A stretch of 64,000 bases of DNA from Nitzschia sp. DOCU1 (lineage: Eukaryota; Bacillariophyta; Bacillariophyceae; Bacillariales; Bacillariaceae): positions 124,001 to 188,000 of the forward strand of contig OX595989.1 in the NCBI GenBank assembly GCA_951394045.1. Reading direction: 5' to 3'. How positions within the stretch are numbered: position 1 is the stretch's first letter; the number at the start of each line of letters is the position of its first letter. Under the pieces are notes generated by a model, which saw nothing but the letters and a program-made list of their open reading frames with translations, made no database searches and was not told where the DNA came from. Shown piece after piece: positions 20,628-30,437 of this stretch. Both the position numbers and the translations under genes were made by a program.

Positions 20628-22238
20628 ATGAGCAGCTTGTATGGTCGTCTCTCCTCGCATGACGATGATGATCATGATGCTTGTTCTTCTCCTTCGCACC
20701 CACCACCACCACCACATGATGGTGGGAGGACTAGTAGTAGTGCGGGTACACGATCCGCTGCGATCGCCTCTAATCATCCTGAAGAAGAATCAGGAGTTGA
20801 CGGTGGTTCACCACCGAGGAAGACCTCGCCAACACAAAGGCCAATGCGACTCTTGAATGTGGTTACGAGCCTTGGACAAGTGGCGTTTCCCTTCCGTCTT
20901 CACACTATGCTGGACGACGCAGAGAGAAAAGGATTTGCTCACATTGTGGCTTGGTTACGTGACGCCAAGTCCTTCAAGGTGCACGACCATGATCAGTTCA
21001 CCCAGCTGATTCTCCCCACCTATTTTGAAGGACAGACTCAGTACAGATCCTTTCAACGCCAACGTAAGTCGCAAGAAATCAAGTGTTGCTGGTGGATTGT
21101 TGCTTGTTGTTTGTCTTGCTGTGTTCCAAAAGAAGTATCATCACCTCAGCTTTGCCTCCTTTTGTCGACCCATCCGCCATCAGTCAATATCTATGGCTTT
21201 TCCAGATACCCCCGGGGTCCCAACAAAGGTGCCTATACGCACACGCGCATGCTCAGGGGGCAGCCGGAAGCATGCCGGCTCATGGTCCGCACCAAGATCA
21301 AGAAAAAGGGCATCCATACACCATTTAGTACCACTACTAAGAAGAACCACCACCAGGATGATTTGACGACCGCGCCTCATCAACCGAACAACAACAACAA
21401 CAAGAAGCCCCCTTGTTGCGACGAAACGGTAAATGAAAGAAAGGAAGCACTGCTGCGGCCCTGCATCGCCAAGATCAACAAGCCAATGGATGGTTGCTTA
21501 TTCAGGAACAGTGGAAGGAAACAAGAAGAATCCGCAGTGATCCAAGAAGCAAGATGTGGCACTGTCCGCTGTTCGACAGCACTACCATATGACGACCCCC
21601 ACTTTGAGGTCGTCGCTCATCATGAAGAACGGCACAAAATGACACCTCCGTCCGTTCCTTCTTGCCATCATGGTCCTCGATACCCGGAAACCGACCACGA
21701 TGCTCTCAACATGGCTTTGTTGGAGGCAAAGGGGAAACTTCTGACAATGCTCCTGCAAACAATCGATCGCCGGATCATTAGCTTCGCCATGAACAGCTTG
21801 AAAAGAAGCACCGACGGCCAGCAAGTAGCAAAGGACAAAACGGCGCAAGAGCGGCTTAGACCCTCAGTCTTCTTGCGACGACTATCATCACTCGATTGCA
21901 CGACGGTAGAGTCAAACTTGGGTATCCATTCCCAGCGCCATGAGAGCTTTCGTGCTGGAGGCACCACAGGATTGGAAGGCTCCTCGCTCGAGTGGGTTAG
22001 GGAAGTTGAACAGAACCGGAAAGTCCAACCGCGCCACGGCACCTTTGACGACCAAGAGGGCGCTGACGTCACTGGCGTCTTTGCACGAAATTGCACCTGG
22101 AATTCATTGCGAAACGAGGACGACAATGCTCAACAGGAAGAAAACGAAGATGATCAAGAATTATACTTTGAGCCACTTACGTTGGATCATGGCGACGACT
22201 CGCATATGCATTTGCTGGACGATATTTTCGAGATCTAA
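20628..22238 (+). CDS. Heat shock transcription factor
   Basis: Exons 20628-21063 and 21184-22238, 496 aa; ATG at 20628. The HSF DNA-binding domain spans about residues 86-190: FPFRLHTMLDD, FKVHDHDQFTQLILPTYF, then YRSFQRQ|LNIYGFSR across the intron, and KGAYTH...LMVRTKIKKKG. The intron (GTAAGT...CATCAG, 120 nt) must be removed to create the QLNIYGF recognition helix. The N-terminus is Asp/His/Pro-rich; after the domain come poly-Asn and basic segments, a possible oligomerisation helix (MALLEAKGKLLTMLLQTI) and an acidic C-terminus ending in LLDDIFEI, likely an activation region. HSFs are greatly expanded in diatoms. Binds heat-shock elements in the nucleus; the targets are unknown. Confidence 0.92.
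   Translation: MSSLYGRLSSHDDDDHDACSSPSHPPPPPHDGGRTSSSAGTRSAAIASNHPEEESGVDGGSPPRKTSPTQRPMRLLNVVTSLGQVAFPFRLHTMLDDAERKGFAHIVAWLRDAKSFKVHDHDQFTQLILPTYFEGQTQYRSFQRQRKSQEIKCCWWIVACCLSCCVPKEVSSPQLCLLLSTHPPSVNIYGFSRYPRGPNKGAYTHTRMLRGQPEACRLMVRTKIKKKGIHTPFSTTTKKNHHQDDLTTAPHQPNNNNNKKPPCCDETVNERKEALLRPCIAKINKPMDGCLFRNSGRKQEESAVIQEARCGTVRCSTALPYDDPHFEVVAHHEERHKMTPPSVPSCHHGPRYPETDHDALNMALLEAKGKLLTMLLQTIDRRIISFAMNSLKRSTDGQQVAKDKTAQERLRPSVFLRRLSSLDCTTVESNLGIHSQRHESFRAGGTTGLEGSSLEWVREVEQNRKVQPRHGTFDDQEGADVTGVFARNCTWNSLRNEDDNAQQEENEDDQELYFEPLTLDHGDDSHMHLLDDIFEI
21064..21183 (+). other. Stop-free 120-nt intron inside the HSF DNA-binding domain
   Basis: GT-AG, phase 1, exactly 40 codons and without a stop. 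If retained, it inserts 40 residues rich in Cys and Trp (CCWW, CCLSCC) into the recognition helix. Confidence 0.85.
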
Positions 22239-22261
22239 AAGGTACAATAAAACGAAAGAAG

Positions 22262-22744
22262 CTAGTTTCGGTAGTGTTACCATCATCCGTAGTAGGTGTT
22301 GTCAACAAGGCAACTTTTGAACACTCAACGCCAACTATTGTGCGACGGCGTTTGTAAATCGGGATGCTGCAAGAGTTTGGCCGGCCACCCAGTGGAGTCA
22401 AGCTTAATATATATTCCCAGGGCCAAGGCAGCTCTATAGGCACCACAGGGTTGGAAGGCTCGTCGCTTCTTGTCGACATGGAAGAATTCTTCAACAACAA
22501 CAAATACTTGAAAATCGGAAAAGTCCAAGAGTCATGTCACGGCGCTTTTGATAAGGAAGAGGGTGTTTGCTTCAACAGCATCTTTGCACGAAATAGCACC
22601 TGGGATCCATCGCTAAATGATCCTTGTGCACCTCAGGATCAAGGCGATCATGACGAATTTAACTTCGAGCCACTTCCACTTCTTGCGTTCGATCACGGCG
22701 AGGACGAATCGTCGATACAGCTGGAGGACCTCTTCGAGATCTAA
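22262..22744 (+). pseudogene. Chimeric relic: fragment of the 19.1-kb gene plus duplicated HSF tail
   Basis: 22262-22393 matches, in the same orientation, part of the gene at 19091-19663 (antisense to it, AKLLQHPDLQ region). From about 22420 the plus strand repeats the HSF C-terminus: GTTGLEGSSL, then FARN.TW, FEPL and a final LEDLFEI with stop. An ATG frame (22364-22744, 126 codons) runs through both pieces, starting in the antisense fragment. There is no DNA-binding domain. It could encode a decoy activation domain, but it most simply is a tandem 3'-end duplication. Confidence 0.7.
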
Positions 22745-23306
22745 ACAATAGCAATATAATAAAACTGAAAGGGGATATCTTCCAGGTTGGAATCTCGTAG
22801 TGATCTCATTTCCTTGGCCTCAAGGCGTTCGGGTCTGACCACCAAAAGGGAAACGCCCATGTCAGACTTTTTGGTGTCAAAAATGATAGAGCAAAACCGC
22901 CCGGCGCGACTTGTTACCGTAGAATTAAGGCACGTGCTGGTATTGAAGGAGAATACCCAGGCGCCAGTCGGGCAATAATGCGAACCGCGCCTTTCCTCTT
23001 CCTTGAGCGCTCCGATCCTACTTTCATGTTTGCGCTGTGCAGTTTTTGATGCTGGGTTCTTTTGCATTAGTAGGGTATCGTTGGGTTCGATGCCTTCCCT
23101 AAAATAGCTATACTGAGCCCTACCGTAGCTAGCAAACTACCGATAGTCGGTGTAGTACAACAACAATTAGTAAGTCCTAGCGCTGATTAGGATGGTGGTG
23201 ACTAGTAGCATCTACTACAAATTGGTGGTGTGCAGGGCGGGGTTGAATATGAGGATGTTAGCTTTTACTAGTTCTTTGTGCAATGCCTTTTATACAGCGG
23301 TAAGCG
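22745..23306. other. Intergenic, one doubtful frame
   Basis: A minus-strand ATG frame of 108 codons (23067-22741) has no recognisable domain and overlaps the 3' end of the HSF-tail relic; I do not call it a gene. The rest is spacer. Confidence 0.4.
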
Positions 23307-24239
23307 TTATGCGGCGGGGGGCAGGCCATACTTGTCCTTCAGGACCAAGTACGCAGTTGACTGAATAAAACCTTCCAAGAGATCCCGGCCGGGGTCGTCC
23401 TCCTTACTACTACCAGACTTCGCGGTGGTCTCTCCTCTGTTGATAATGTACATGGTCATGGAGAGCAATTGAGTGAAGCAACTATCAGCTCCAGATTCGT
23501 GCCCGATATTTCGATAGACTTGTCCCAGATTGTTCAAGACTACCATAAGGTAAAGAAGACTTTGCTTGCCAGGGCGCTCATTGCGCTGAAGATGAAAGGC
23601 AAGCTCATAGAGTTTTGCTGCTTTCCGAAGCCACACTGCTCGAGAGAATCCAGGTGCGATATTAGGATCAGAGGATGCCCCAACGAACTCGTGCGCCAGT
23701 GCGAGGTTGAACAAGACTGCTGACACTGTTGACAAGTTCATTTCACACGACCACGACGAGGCCTTGACAGGCCCGACTGATGGCAGAAGTTCAGGCAAGT
23801 AAACGGCTTGTCGGTAGACGAAGGTACTACTACTAGCTGCTGCCGAGCCTCCTCCTAGAAGAGGGGCGGGGGCACAACAGGACGGGGAGGAATATGTGCA
23901 ACTCCCAGCGCTAGTAAACGCAGCGTCCTCGCCTCCATGTAGCCGCCGCGCATGCAAGGGCTGGTAATCGGGGTACCGTTGTTGGGTTAGAAGATGGTCG
24001 AGAAGCGAATATGCTCCTGAACAGCAGCCGGCATCTCCGTCACATTCTTGCATTAAAGCGTCCCTCGCGAGACCTGCTTCAGAGGCCTCCTGAAATGCGG
24101 CCTTTGATCTTCGAAATGCTTCCGACAAGTGCATCATCGCAGTTGAAACATCTCCGTGCTCTAGCAGTGAAACTCCCTGGTTGTTTAGGCGCAAGATCGC
24201 TTTGCGTTCATTTTCTTGGTCTTGGTGTTGTGGATTCAT
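23307..24239 (-). CDS. TPR-like helical repeat protein
   Basis: Single exon, 310 aa, ATG at 24239 (an in-frame TTG further upstream is ignored). The N-terminus has one TPR-like helix pair (LNNQGVSLLEHGDVSTAMMHLSEAFRRS), then a variable Ser/Cys-rich loop, then at least two further pairs (FNLALAHEFVG...AAKLYELAFHLQ and LNNLGQVYRNIGHESGADSCFTQLLSMT). This arrangement, with an early TPR, a long insertion and C-terminal TPRs, is common among uncharacterised diatom proteins. It probably mediates protein contacts; no catalytic motif. The ending KDKYGLPPAA is short and polar. Confidence 0.8.
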   Translation of the reverse strand: MNPQHQDQENERKAILRLNNQGVSLLEHGDVSTAMMHLSEAFRRSKAAFQEASEAGLARDALMQECDGDAGCCSGAYSLLDHLLTQQRYPDYQPLHARRLHGGEDAAFTSAGSCTYSSPSCCAPAPLLGGGSAAASSSTFVYRQAVYLPELLPSVGPVKASSWSCEMNLSTVSAVLFNLALAHEFVGASSDPNIAPGFSRAVWLRKAAKLYELAFHLQRNERPGKQSLLYLMVVLNNLGQVYRNIGHESGADSCFTQLLSMTMYIINRGETTAKSGSSKEDDPGRDLLEGFIQSTAYLVLKDKYGLPPAA

Positions 24240-25538
24240 TGCTGCTCTGTTCAATCCACAAGGAGTGGAAACGAGTGTGTTTGTGTCGCAAATGCTGAAT
24301 TTGTGAGCACGACAAGCGTTCCCGATGCTTTTCTCTCCCAAGGGTATTACCGGTAGTGTGGGATCGTTCGGATCTCGTGATAAAGAGGCGCAATGAGCAG
24401 TTCTCCTATCATATCATATGATAAGGGTTACCGGTAGTTAATTTAAGGTGCGAACATAAATGCACTTTGAGAAAACGATTGCACGCTTTCGTGTTGCAAA
24501 CTTGTGTAATGTGCCTAGAGGCATATATTGTAGTTGGAACCGCTTAGAATTCTTTGACGCGAGAAACAACACTTGGACGGCGGCTTTTCTTTCTGGTAGA
24601 GCACCTCTTTAAATAAGTTGCCTCGTCGATTTCGTCCAATAATTGACGCAGGAAGGGAAAGAAGGTAATCCGTCACTGCACCGCGGCGCAAACTTAATTA
24701 CCCGCGTTAGCGCTACGGTAGCTCGTTGGGGTCTTCTTGTTTTCGTAGTAGTGGCAATGGCGATGGTATCTGATTCTTTGCCTTCGTCGATGCTGTTTGT
24801 TCAACTGGAAAGAAGATGCTGCAATGGGCTACTTAGAGAACGTTTGACTCTGTCGAAAGAGAAGAGTTCGCACCTTTGTCCGACGAAGCTAAATGATGAT
24901 CGACTGGGTAGGAGAGTACCGACAATGCGTGAACCTCCAGTCACTCCTGCACTCGCACCTCTACTACCTCAGAGTTGATGAGGAAACACCATTATCATCA
25001 GCGGAGTACATATCTCCAAACAACAGTGTTTACGGTACTCGAGGAATCATGGGGAAGGAGCTACTTTCTATTTGCGGGGCGCTGAATGCTGATGAACTGT
25101 GCTTGCTGCTATTAGGTGCCGGCGGTAGTAGGCAGCCGACACTCATCTGAGTGTGATGGACGTCTGCCTACGCACGGTGGCGCTGGCATGAATTTGCGAG
25201 GAAGTTGTGCTGGACGACTTCTTGTCGAGTGAATCAAGACATTGTGCTGAGGATATTTACGGCCATAAAAAGTATCGTAGCAACTCACAGGACTGAGAAC
25301 TAGTATTAGGGGGTATGAGGTGGGTAATCGTCGAGACCCTGTTCTGGCTCGTGGTGGCCGCGTTTATACTGGTATGTAGCGCATCTTGATTAGTAATAGC
25401 TACGTCAATCCGCTTTCACGTTGTGTATTCCACAGTAGAGGCAATCGCTCAGAACAATATCGTGCCGGCATGCCCTATATCAGTGTCCCTTACTAAATCA
25501 CCACCATCTCCTGTCGCGTCCCTGAGCATCCCCGTAAA
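24240..25538. other. Intergenic, 1.3 kb, no convincing gene
   Basis: Contains two TACCGGTA palindromes (24348-24355 and 24429-24436) just upstream of the TPR-like gene. Plus-strand frames at 24643-25150 have a hydrophobic stretch, but no ATG before it and no domain. Confidence 0.4.
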
Positions 25539-26615
25539 CTAATTAGCCAAAGTATAATTTGTAGCGTTGACGTCGTCGTCAATCAATGTTGCATTGAGAT
25601 CGTCAATCCATGTTGTGTTTGTATTGTTGAAGTCGTCGATGAGCGTAGCATTCGTGTCATTGAAGAACATGGCGTAAAACTCAATGAAAAAGTCAGGTGG
25701 TATTAGAATATCCGATATAGCATGAACAATGCCGTTGGATGCCAAAATGTTCGGCTTGAGAATAAGGGCATCTTCATTCAAGGTGACTGTAGACCCAACA
25801 ACTTCAATCTCTAGCAATGCCACATTTCGCTGCTGCGGCTGCTCCTCAGAAACAAGGCCATTGAGCGTGGCAATGGCTTCTCCGTTCAGGAAATCTGAAG
25901 TTGTCAGCCGGCCTGGTATCACATGGTACAGTAGGACGTCGCTGAGCATTTTGTGGTTTTCAGGGAACAAAATGGCATCAATCATTCCCTCTGGCAAATT
26001 TTCAAAAGCGGAATCGAGAGGTGCAAATAGAGTAAAGGGCCCCATGGGCTCCGACAAGCTATCGACTAGATCTGCCGCCTGTAATGCCGCCAGCAGGATG
26101 GAGAAGCTCCCTTCGGCAATAACAGCATCGACAATGTCCGGGACAGCCTTGGTAACAGCGGAAGTTGGTCGAAAGGTGGGTGTCTGTGTGAGAATAGTGG
26201 GTTCGCTAGTTGGTTGCAGTTTCGGCCGAGGGGTGACCGTGGGGGCGGCAGTTGGAGGGATGGGCTGGCATTGACAGTTGTTGCGTACAAAGGGCTGCAG
26301 CAAGCCACAGTTGAATTCACTAATGTTCCCGATCAAATTGGCATCCAAAAGCTGCTGACAGGTCCGATCTGGTTGGGTTGGAATCGTCACAACAGCATTT
26401 GGATCGCCCACTTGGAATCCTTCCTGCAGTCCAGAGGCAGCCGAGAAAAAGAATTGAGTTTCCACAATCGGTTTTGCCAGCCACCTTCCATCGGTAGCAG
26501 CACTTACCCCGCAAATGTAACAAAAGAATTCCTTGCCATTGACCGAAAGGTGCTGAGCAAAGAGGACTAAGCATGTTAACAGACAAGGCGACTTGTTTCT
26601 TGAGGAATGGATCAT
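25539..26615 (-). CDS. Secreted fasciclin (FAS1) domain protein
   Basis: Single exon, 358 aa, ATG at 26615. A signal peptide is evident (CLLTCLVLFAQHLSVNG). A Cys-containing domain follows (FCYICGVS, RTCQQLLDANLIG, FNCGLLQPF, NNCQC), a type seen in diatom secreted proteins. After a Thr/Pro linker comes one FAS1 domain: TKAVPDIVDAVIAEGSFSILLAALQAADL, FTLFAPLDSAFENLPEG, VLLYHVIPGRL and NGIVHAISDILIPP, which correspond to the H1 and H2 boxes. The tail has seven or so N-glycosylation sequons within about 40 residues (NDT, NAT, NTT, NYT). FAS1 proteins act in cell adhesion; extracellular-matrix adhesion is a reasonable inference. Confidence 0.88.
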   Translation of the reverse strand: MIHSSRNKSPCLLTCLVLFAQHLSVNGKEFFCYICGVSAATDGRWLAKPIVETQFFFSAASGLQEGFQVGDPNAVVTIPTQPDRTCQQLLDANLIGNISEFNCGLLQPFVRNNCQCQPIPPTAAPTVTPRPKLQPTSEPTILTQTPTFRPTSAVTKAVPDIVDAVIAEGSFSILLAALQAADLVDSLSEPMGPFTLFAPLDSAFENLPEGMIDAILFPENHKMLSDVLLYHVIPGRLTTSDFLNGEAIATLNGLVSEEQPQQRNVALLEIEVVGSTVTLNEDALILKPNILASNGIVHAISDILIPPDFFIEFYAMFFNDTNATLIDDFNNTNTTWIDDLNATLIDDDVNATNYTLAN

Positions 26616-26806
26616 GGTCAACGGTGCATTCTATCCCACCAGGGCTTGGATCTCAATGTGGTAATTGTTTCGTTGCCCGGTTCATTGTTGGCATCAAATC
26701 CGGCGGTCATCCAAACCAGCCGTTGTTTAGGTGAGTTTAGTATGACATTTTTTCGTGTTTGTGGTTTCACCGATGACGAATATTCGTTGTAGGGGAGAAA
26801 ATTTCC

Positions 26807-28389
26807 GGCTTACCCCCGCCCACGTAGGTAGCTAAAGTTTTATAAAGGAAAAGGAAGGAAAAAGGAAAAAGGAATTGGACGAACATTTTGAGGGCGATAA
26901 TTGATGTGGCGGTCGTTATCAAGGAGTGTCATTTACCGCCTGCGAACAATCATAGGCTGGCTTGCGCGTCGCGCCCGCCAGCCCACCACCCGCCAAAACC
27001 AAGTCGAATTGGACGAGCGGCGACAATGGCGCAACACAAAAATCCATTCATTCACTTTCAAACTTTCATTTGCGAGTAATCCTCGAGTACTGCTGCTGCA
27101 CTCCTACCACTTTAAGAGAATAAACCCCTTGATTCGCGCTATACAGTGGTTGCAGCAGCATGATTATTCGATTTGTAGTTATTATTCAATTACTACTTCA
27201 ATATTGCCAAGGTAAGTGCATTCCATCGTAACCAAAGTATTTTGATTCATGCATTTCACTAACATTGTCATGTAAACCTGACAACCTGCTCACCACCCAG
27301 CATCTCTACAACTCGCCTGTTGTGGCCTTTGGTGCCAATCTACTCCCAAAACGAAGCTGCCGTCGCCGCCGCCACTTTCAACTCGTCAGTCGTTTTCTTT
27401 CCTTGCTGATGAATGCGACAATCAACTTTGAATCGCTGTGGATTTGCCTACAGGCTGCCACCGCCACCACTACACAACAATACACTTCATCATTTATCAC
27501 TGCCACCTCTACAAAGCCACCACCGTTTGCTGTTATTGTTTCCTTCATCTTGTCGATCATTTTGTTCGGGGGTCATTGTTTCCCTGTCAACGAATGCCAC
27601 AATCAACTTTGAATCCCTGTGAATTGGTCTACAAGCTGCCACCGCCACTACAGTTACGAAACAATGCACTTCATTATTCATGGCTATCTCTAGGAAGTCG
27701 CTGCCGCGCTGCCACTGTTTCATTGAACTCGTTGGTCATTTGTTCTTTGAGAGGATACAACGAATGTGACAATCAACTTCGAATCCGTGTGACTTCTTTT
27801 TACAAAGCTACGCTGCTGATGAACGAGAAATACACTACAATAAACTTCAATATTCGTTGCTACCTCTACAAAGTCACCGCCACCCACCACTGTTTTGTTG
27901 AACTCATAGCTAGTTTTGTTCTTTTGACAGGATACAACGAAAGCAACAATCAACTTCGAATCGGTGCCCCTGCGAAGTCGCCGCCCCGCCACACTATTTC
28001 ATGGGACTCATAGGTCAACGAATGCAACAATGTACTCAAAGTGTCGTCAAGGGAAAATAATAACAACGGCGTCATTGGTTTGCTATGTTGATGCCGGTAT
28101 TCTGTGCTCGGAGGGGGCGGCGGGCATGCGTCGGCGGCAGGTCCTCCCACCGATTTGGATTTGCGAACTTTCAAAATGTTAATTTATTGAATTTGGAATT
28201 TCGTTTTGAAATGCTTTTTTACAGTTGTCTATGGGGTGTCTATCAGAAAGTTGGTGTGTCTATCAGAATCTTCCGGTCGATTCGTGTTGAAAAGGGCCAA
28301 AAAGGATGAAATAGCCCTTCTTTTTCATAATAATGGGCATCTTTTGTCAAATGTCTATCAGATGCTACCTACGTGACCGCGGGGTTGCC
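26807..28389. mobile_element. Transposon unit 1 (1583 bp)
   Basis: First unit. Order: TIR, a purine-rich stretch (about 26848-26875), about 500 bp without features, four to five internal tandem monomers of about 176 bp (about 27243-28030), a subterminal region with the decamer TGTCTATCAG three times (28237, 28257 and 28352), then the right TIR. Short open frames inside carry no recognisable protein. Confidence 0.8.
27418..28030. repeat. Degenerate ~176-bp tandem monomers inside the transposon
   Basis: The motif ACAATCAACTT(T/C)GAATC occurs at 27418, 27599, 27769 and 27946, with a truncated ACAAT at 28027: spacings 181, 170, 177 and 81 bp. Between motifs the monomers share CTACAAAG..GCC-type and TTGAACTC..TTTTGTTC segments. 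The same array recurs 1589 bp further on in unit 2. Confidence 0.8.
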
Positions 28390-28395
28390 AAATTT

Positions 28396-29978
28396 GGCTT
28401 ACCCCCGCCCACGTAGGTAGCTAAAGTTTTATAAAGGAAAAGGAAGGAAAAAGGAAAAAGGAATTGGACGAACATTTTGAGGGCGATAATTGATGTGGCG
28501 GTCGTTATCAAGGAGTGTCATTTACCGCCTGCGAACAATCATAGGCTGGCTTGCGCGTCGCGCCCGCCAGCCCACCACCCGCCAAAACCAAGTCGAATTG
28601 GACGAGCGGCGACAATGGCGCAACACAAAAATCCATTCATTCACTTTCAAACTTTCATTTGCGAGTAATCCTCGAGTACTGCTGCTGCACTCCTACCACT
28701 TTAAGAGAATAAACCCCTTGATTCGCGCTATACAGTGGTTGCAGCAGCATGATTATTCGATTTGTAGTTATTATTCAATTACTACTTCAATATTGCCAAG
28801 GTAAGTGCATTCCATCGTAACCAAAGTATTTTGATTCATGCATTTCACTAACATTGTCATGTAAACCTGACAACCTGCTCACCACCCAGCATCTCTACAA
28901 CTCGCCTGTTGTGGCCTTTGGTGCCAATCTACTCCCAAAACGAAGCTGCCGTCGCCGCCGCCACTTTCAACTCGTCAGTCGTTTTCTTTCCTTGCTGATG
29001 AATGCGACAATCAACTTTGAATCGCTGTGGATTTGCCTACAGGCTGCCACCGCCACCACTACACAACAATACACTTCATCATTTATCACTGCCACCTCTA
29101 CAAAGCCACCACCGTTTGCTGTTATTGTTTCCTTCATCTTGTCGATCATTTTGTTCGGGGGTCATTGTTTCCCTGTCAACGAATGCCACAATCAACTTTG
29201 AATCCCTGTGAATTGGTCTACAAGCTGCCACCGCCACTACAGTTACGAAACAATGCACTTCATTATTCATGGCTATCTCTAGGAAGTCGCTGCCGCGCTG
29301 CCACTGTTTCATTGAACTCGTTGGTCATTTGTTCTTTGAGAGGATACAACGAATGTGACAATCAACTTCGAATCCGTGTGACTTCTTTTTACAAAGCTAC
29401 GCTGCTGATGAACGAGAAATACACTACAATAAACTTCAATATTCGTTGCTACCTCTACAAAGTCACCGCCACCCACCACTGTTTTGTTGAACTCATAGCT
29501 AGTTTTGTTCTTTTGACAGGATACAACGAAAGCAACAATCAACTTCGAATCGGTGCCCCTGCGAAGTCGCCGCCCCGCCACACTATTTCATGGGACTCAT
29601 AGGTCAACGAATGCAACAATGTACTCAAAGTGTCGTCAAGGGAAAATAATAACAACGGCGTCATTGGTTTGCTATGTTGATGCCGGTATTCTGTGCTCGG
29701 AGGGGGCGGCGGGCATGCGTCGGCGGCAGGTCCTCCCACCGATTTGGATTTGCGAACTTTCAAAATGTTAATTTATTGAATTTGGAATTTCGTTTTGAAA
29801 TGCTTTTTTACAGTTGTCTATGGGGTGTCTATCAGAAAGTTGGTGTGTCTATCAGAATCTTCCGGTCGATTCGTGTTGAAAAGGGCCAAAAAGGATGAAA
29901 TAGCCCTTCTTTTTCATAATAATGGGCATCTTTTGTCAAATGTCTATCAGATGCTACCTACGTGACCGCGGGGTTGCC
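28396..29978. mobile_element. Transposon unit 2 (1583 bp)
   Basis: Identical to unit 1 at an offset of 1589 bp, including every short open frame. The identity means a very recent duplication or an assembly duplication. Confidence 0.8.
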
Positions 29979-29986
29979 AAATTTCC

Positions 29987-30437
29987 CGCCAAGGACCAGT
30001 GTGACACCTGGGATGATGTCATTGGATGGACGACACAAAAGTAGTCAAACGATTCGAATGGTATCATGCATGCCCATATCATACCATCGCACGCAATCGT
30101 CCATGCCTTAGGAAGTTGAGAATACTAGTGATATGAATATGTTTCAATACGACCTGAAGCTACGAGTAACTCGTAGTATCAAGTTCTTGATTGCGATAGC
30201 TAGTAGAAAATCTAATGAAGTGGTTGAGTTACGACTAGGTTTCGACTTCGTTTCACCAGTGCTAGCGTAGCAGCCTCGTTTTCGATGCTTCCATGCCCAC
30301 TCCGCGTCTTGTAGACTTTCTACTAGTCGAAAGACATTTCTATTGACAGTAGTATTCTTTAGTGGGGAGGTATTACCGAGGCACAGTATACATCAAAAAT
30401 AAATTAACATTAACGGCGCATTCTGCCTTTTCACATT
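29987..30437. other. Intergenic, no gene seen
   Basis: Spacer between the transposon and the 3' end of the ankyrin gene; contains an A/T-rich stretch near 30395-30415 that may serve as the polyadenylation region of the ankyrin gene. Confidence 0.4.

Larger units (their letters stand above)
26799..29986. mobile_element. Tandem dimer of a non-autonomous DNA transposon with TIRs
   Basis: Two identical 1583-bp units, 26807-28389 and 28396-29978, head to tail and separated by AAATTT (28390-28395). Each begins GGCTTACCCCCG and ends CGGGGTTGCC. The terminal 26 bp are inverted repeats, with about 20 of 26 matching and a perfect inner core CACGTAGGTAGC. The dimer is flanked by the same octamer AAATTTCC at 26799-26806 and 29979-29986, a likely 8-bp target-site duplication. 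There is no transposase frame, so it must be mobilised in trans. An 8-bp duplication is known for hAT, P and Merlin elements; the superfamily is not assigned. Confidence 0.82.

Noticed and set aside
24643..25150. Plus-strand frames with a hydrophobic stretch resembling a signal peptide
   Set aside because: No ATG before the hydrophobic stretch, two different frames would be needed, and no domain follows.
26888..29898. Open frames of up to 191 codons inside the two transposon units
   Set aside because: They arise from the internal tandem repeats, lack any recognisable domain and overlap in several frames.
26807..29978. Direct 1583-bp repeats as the two LTRs of a retrotransposon
   Set aside because: Only 6 bp separate the repeats, there is no TG...CA end, primer-binding site or polymerase, and the unit has terminal inverted repeats of its own.
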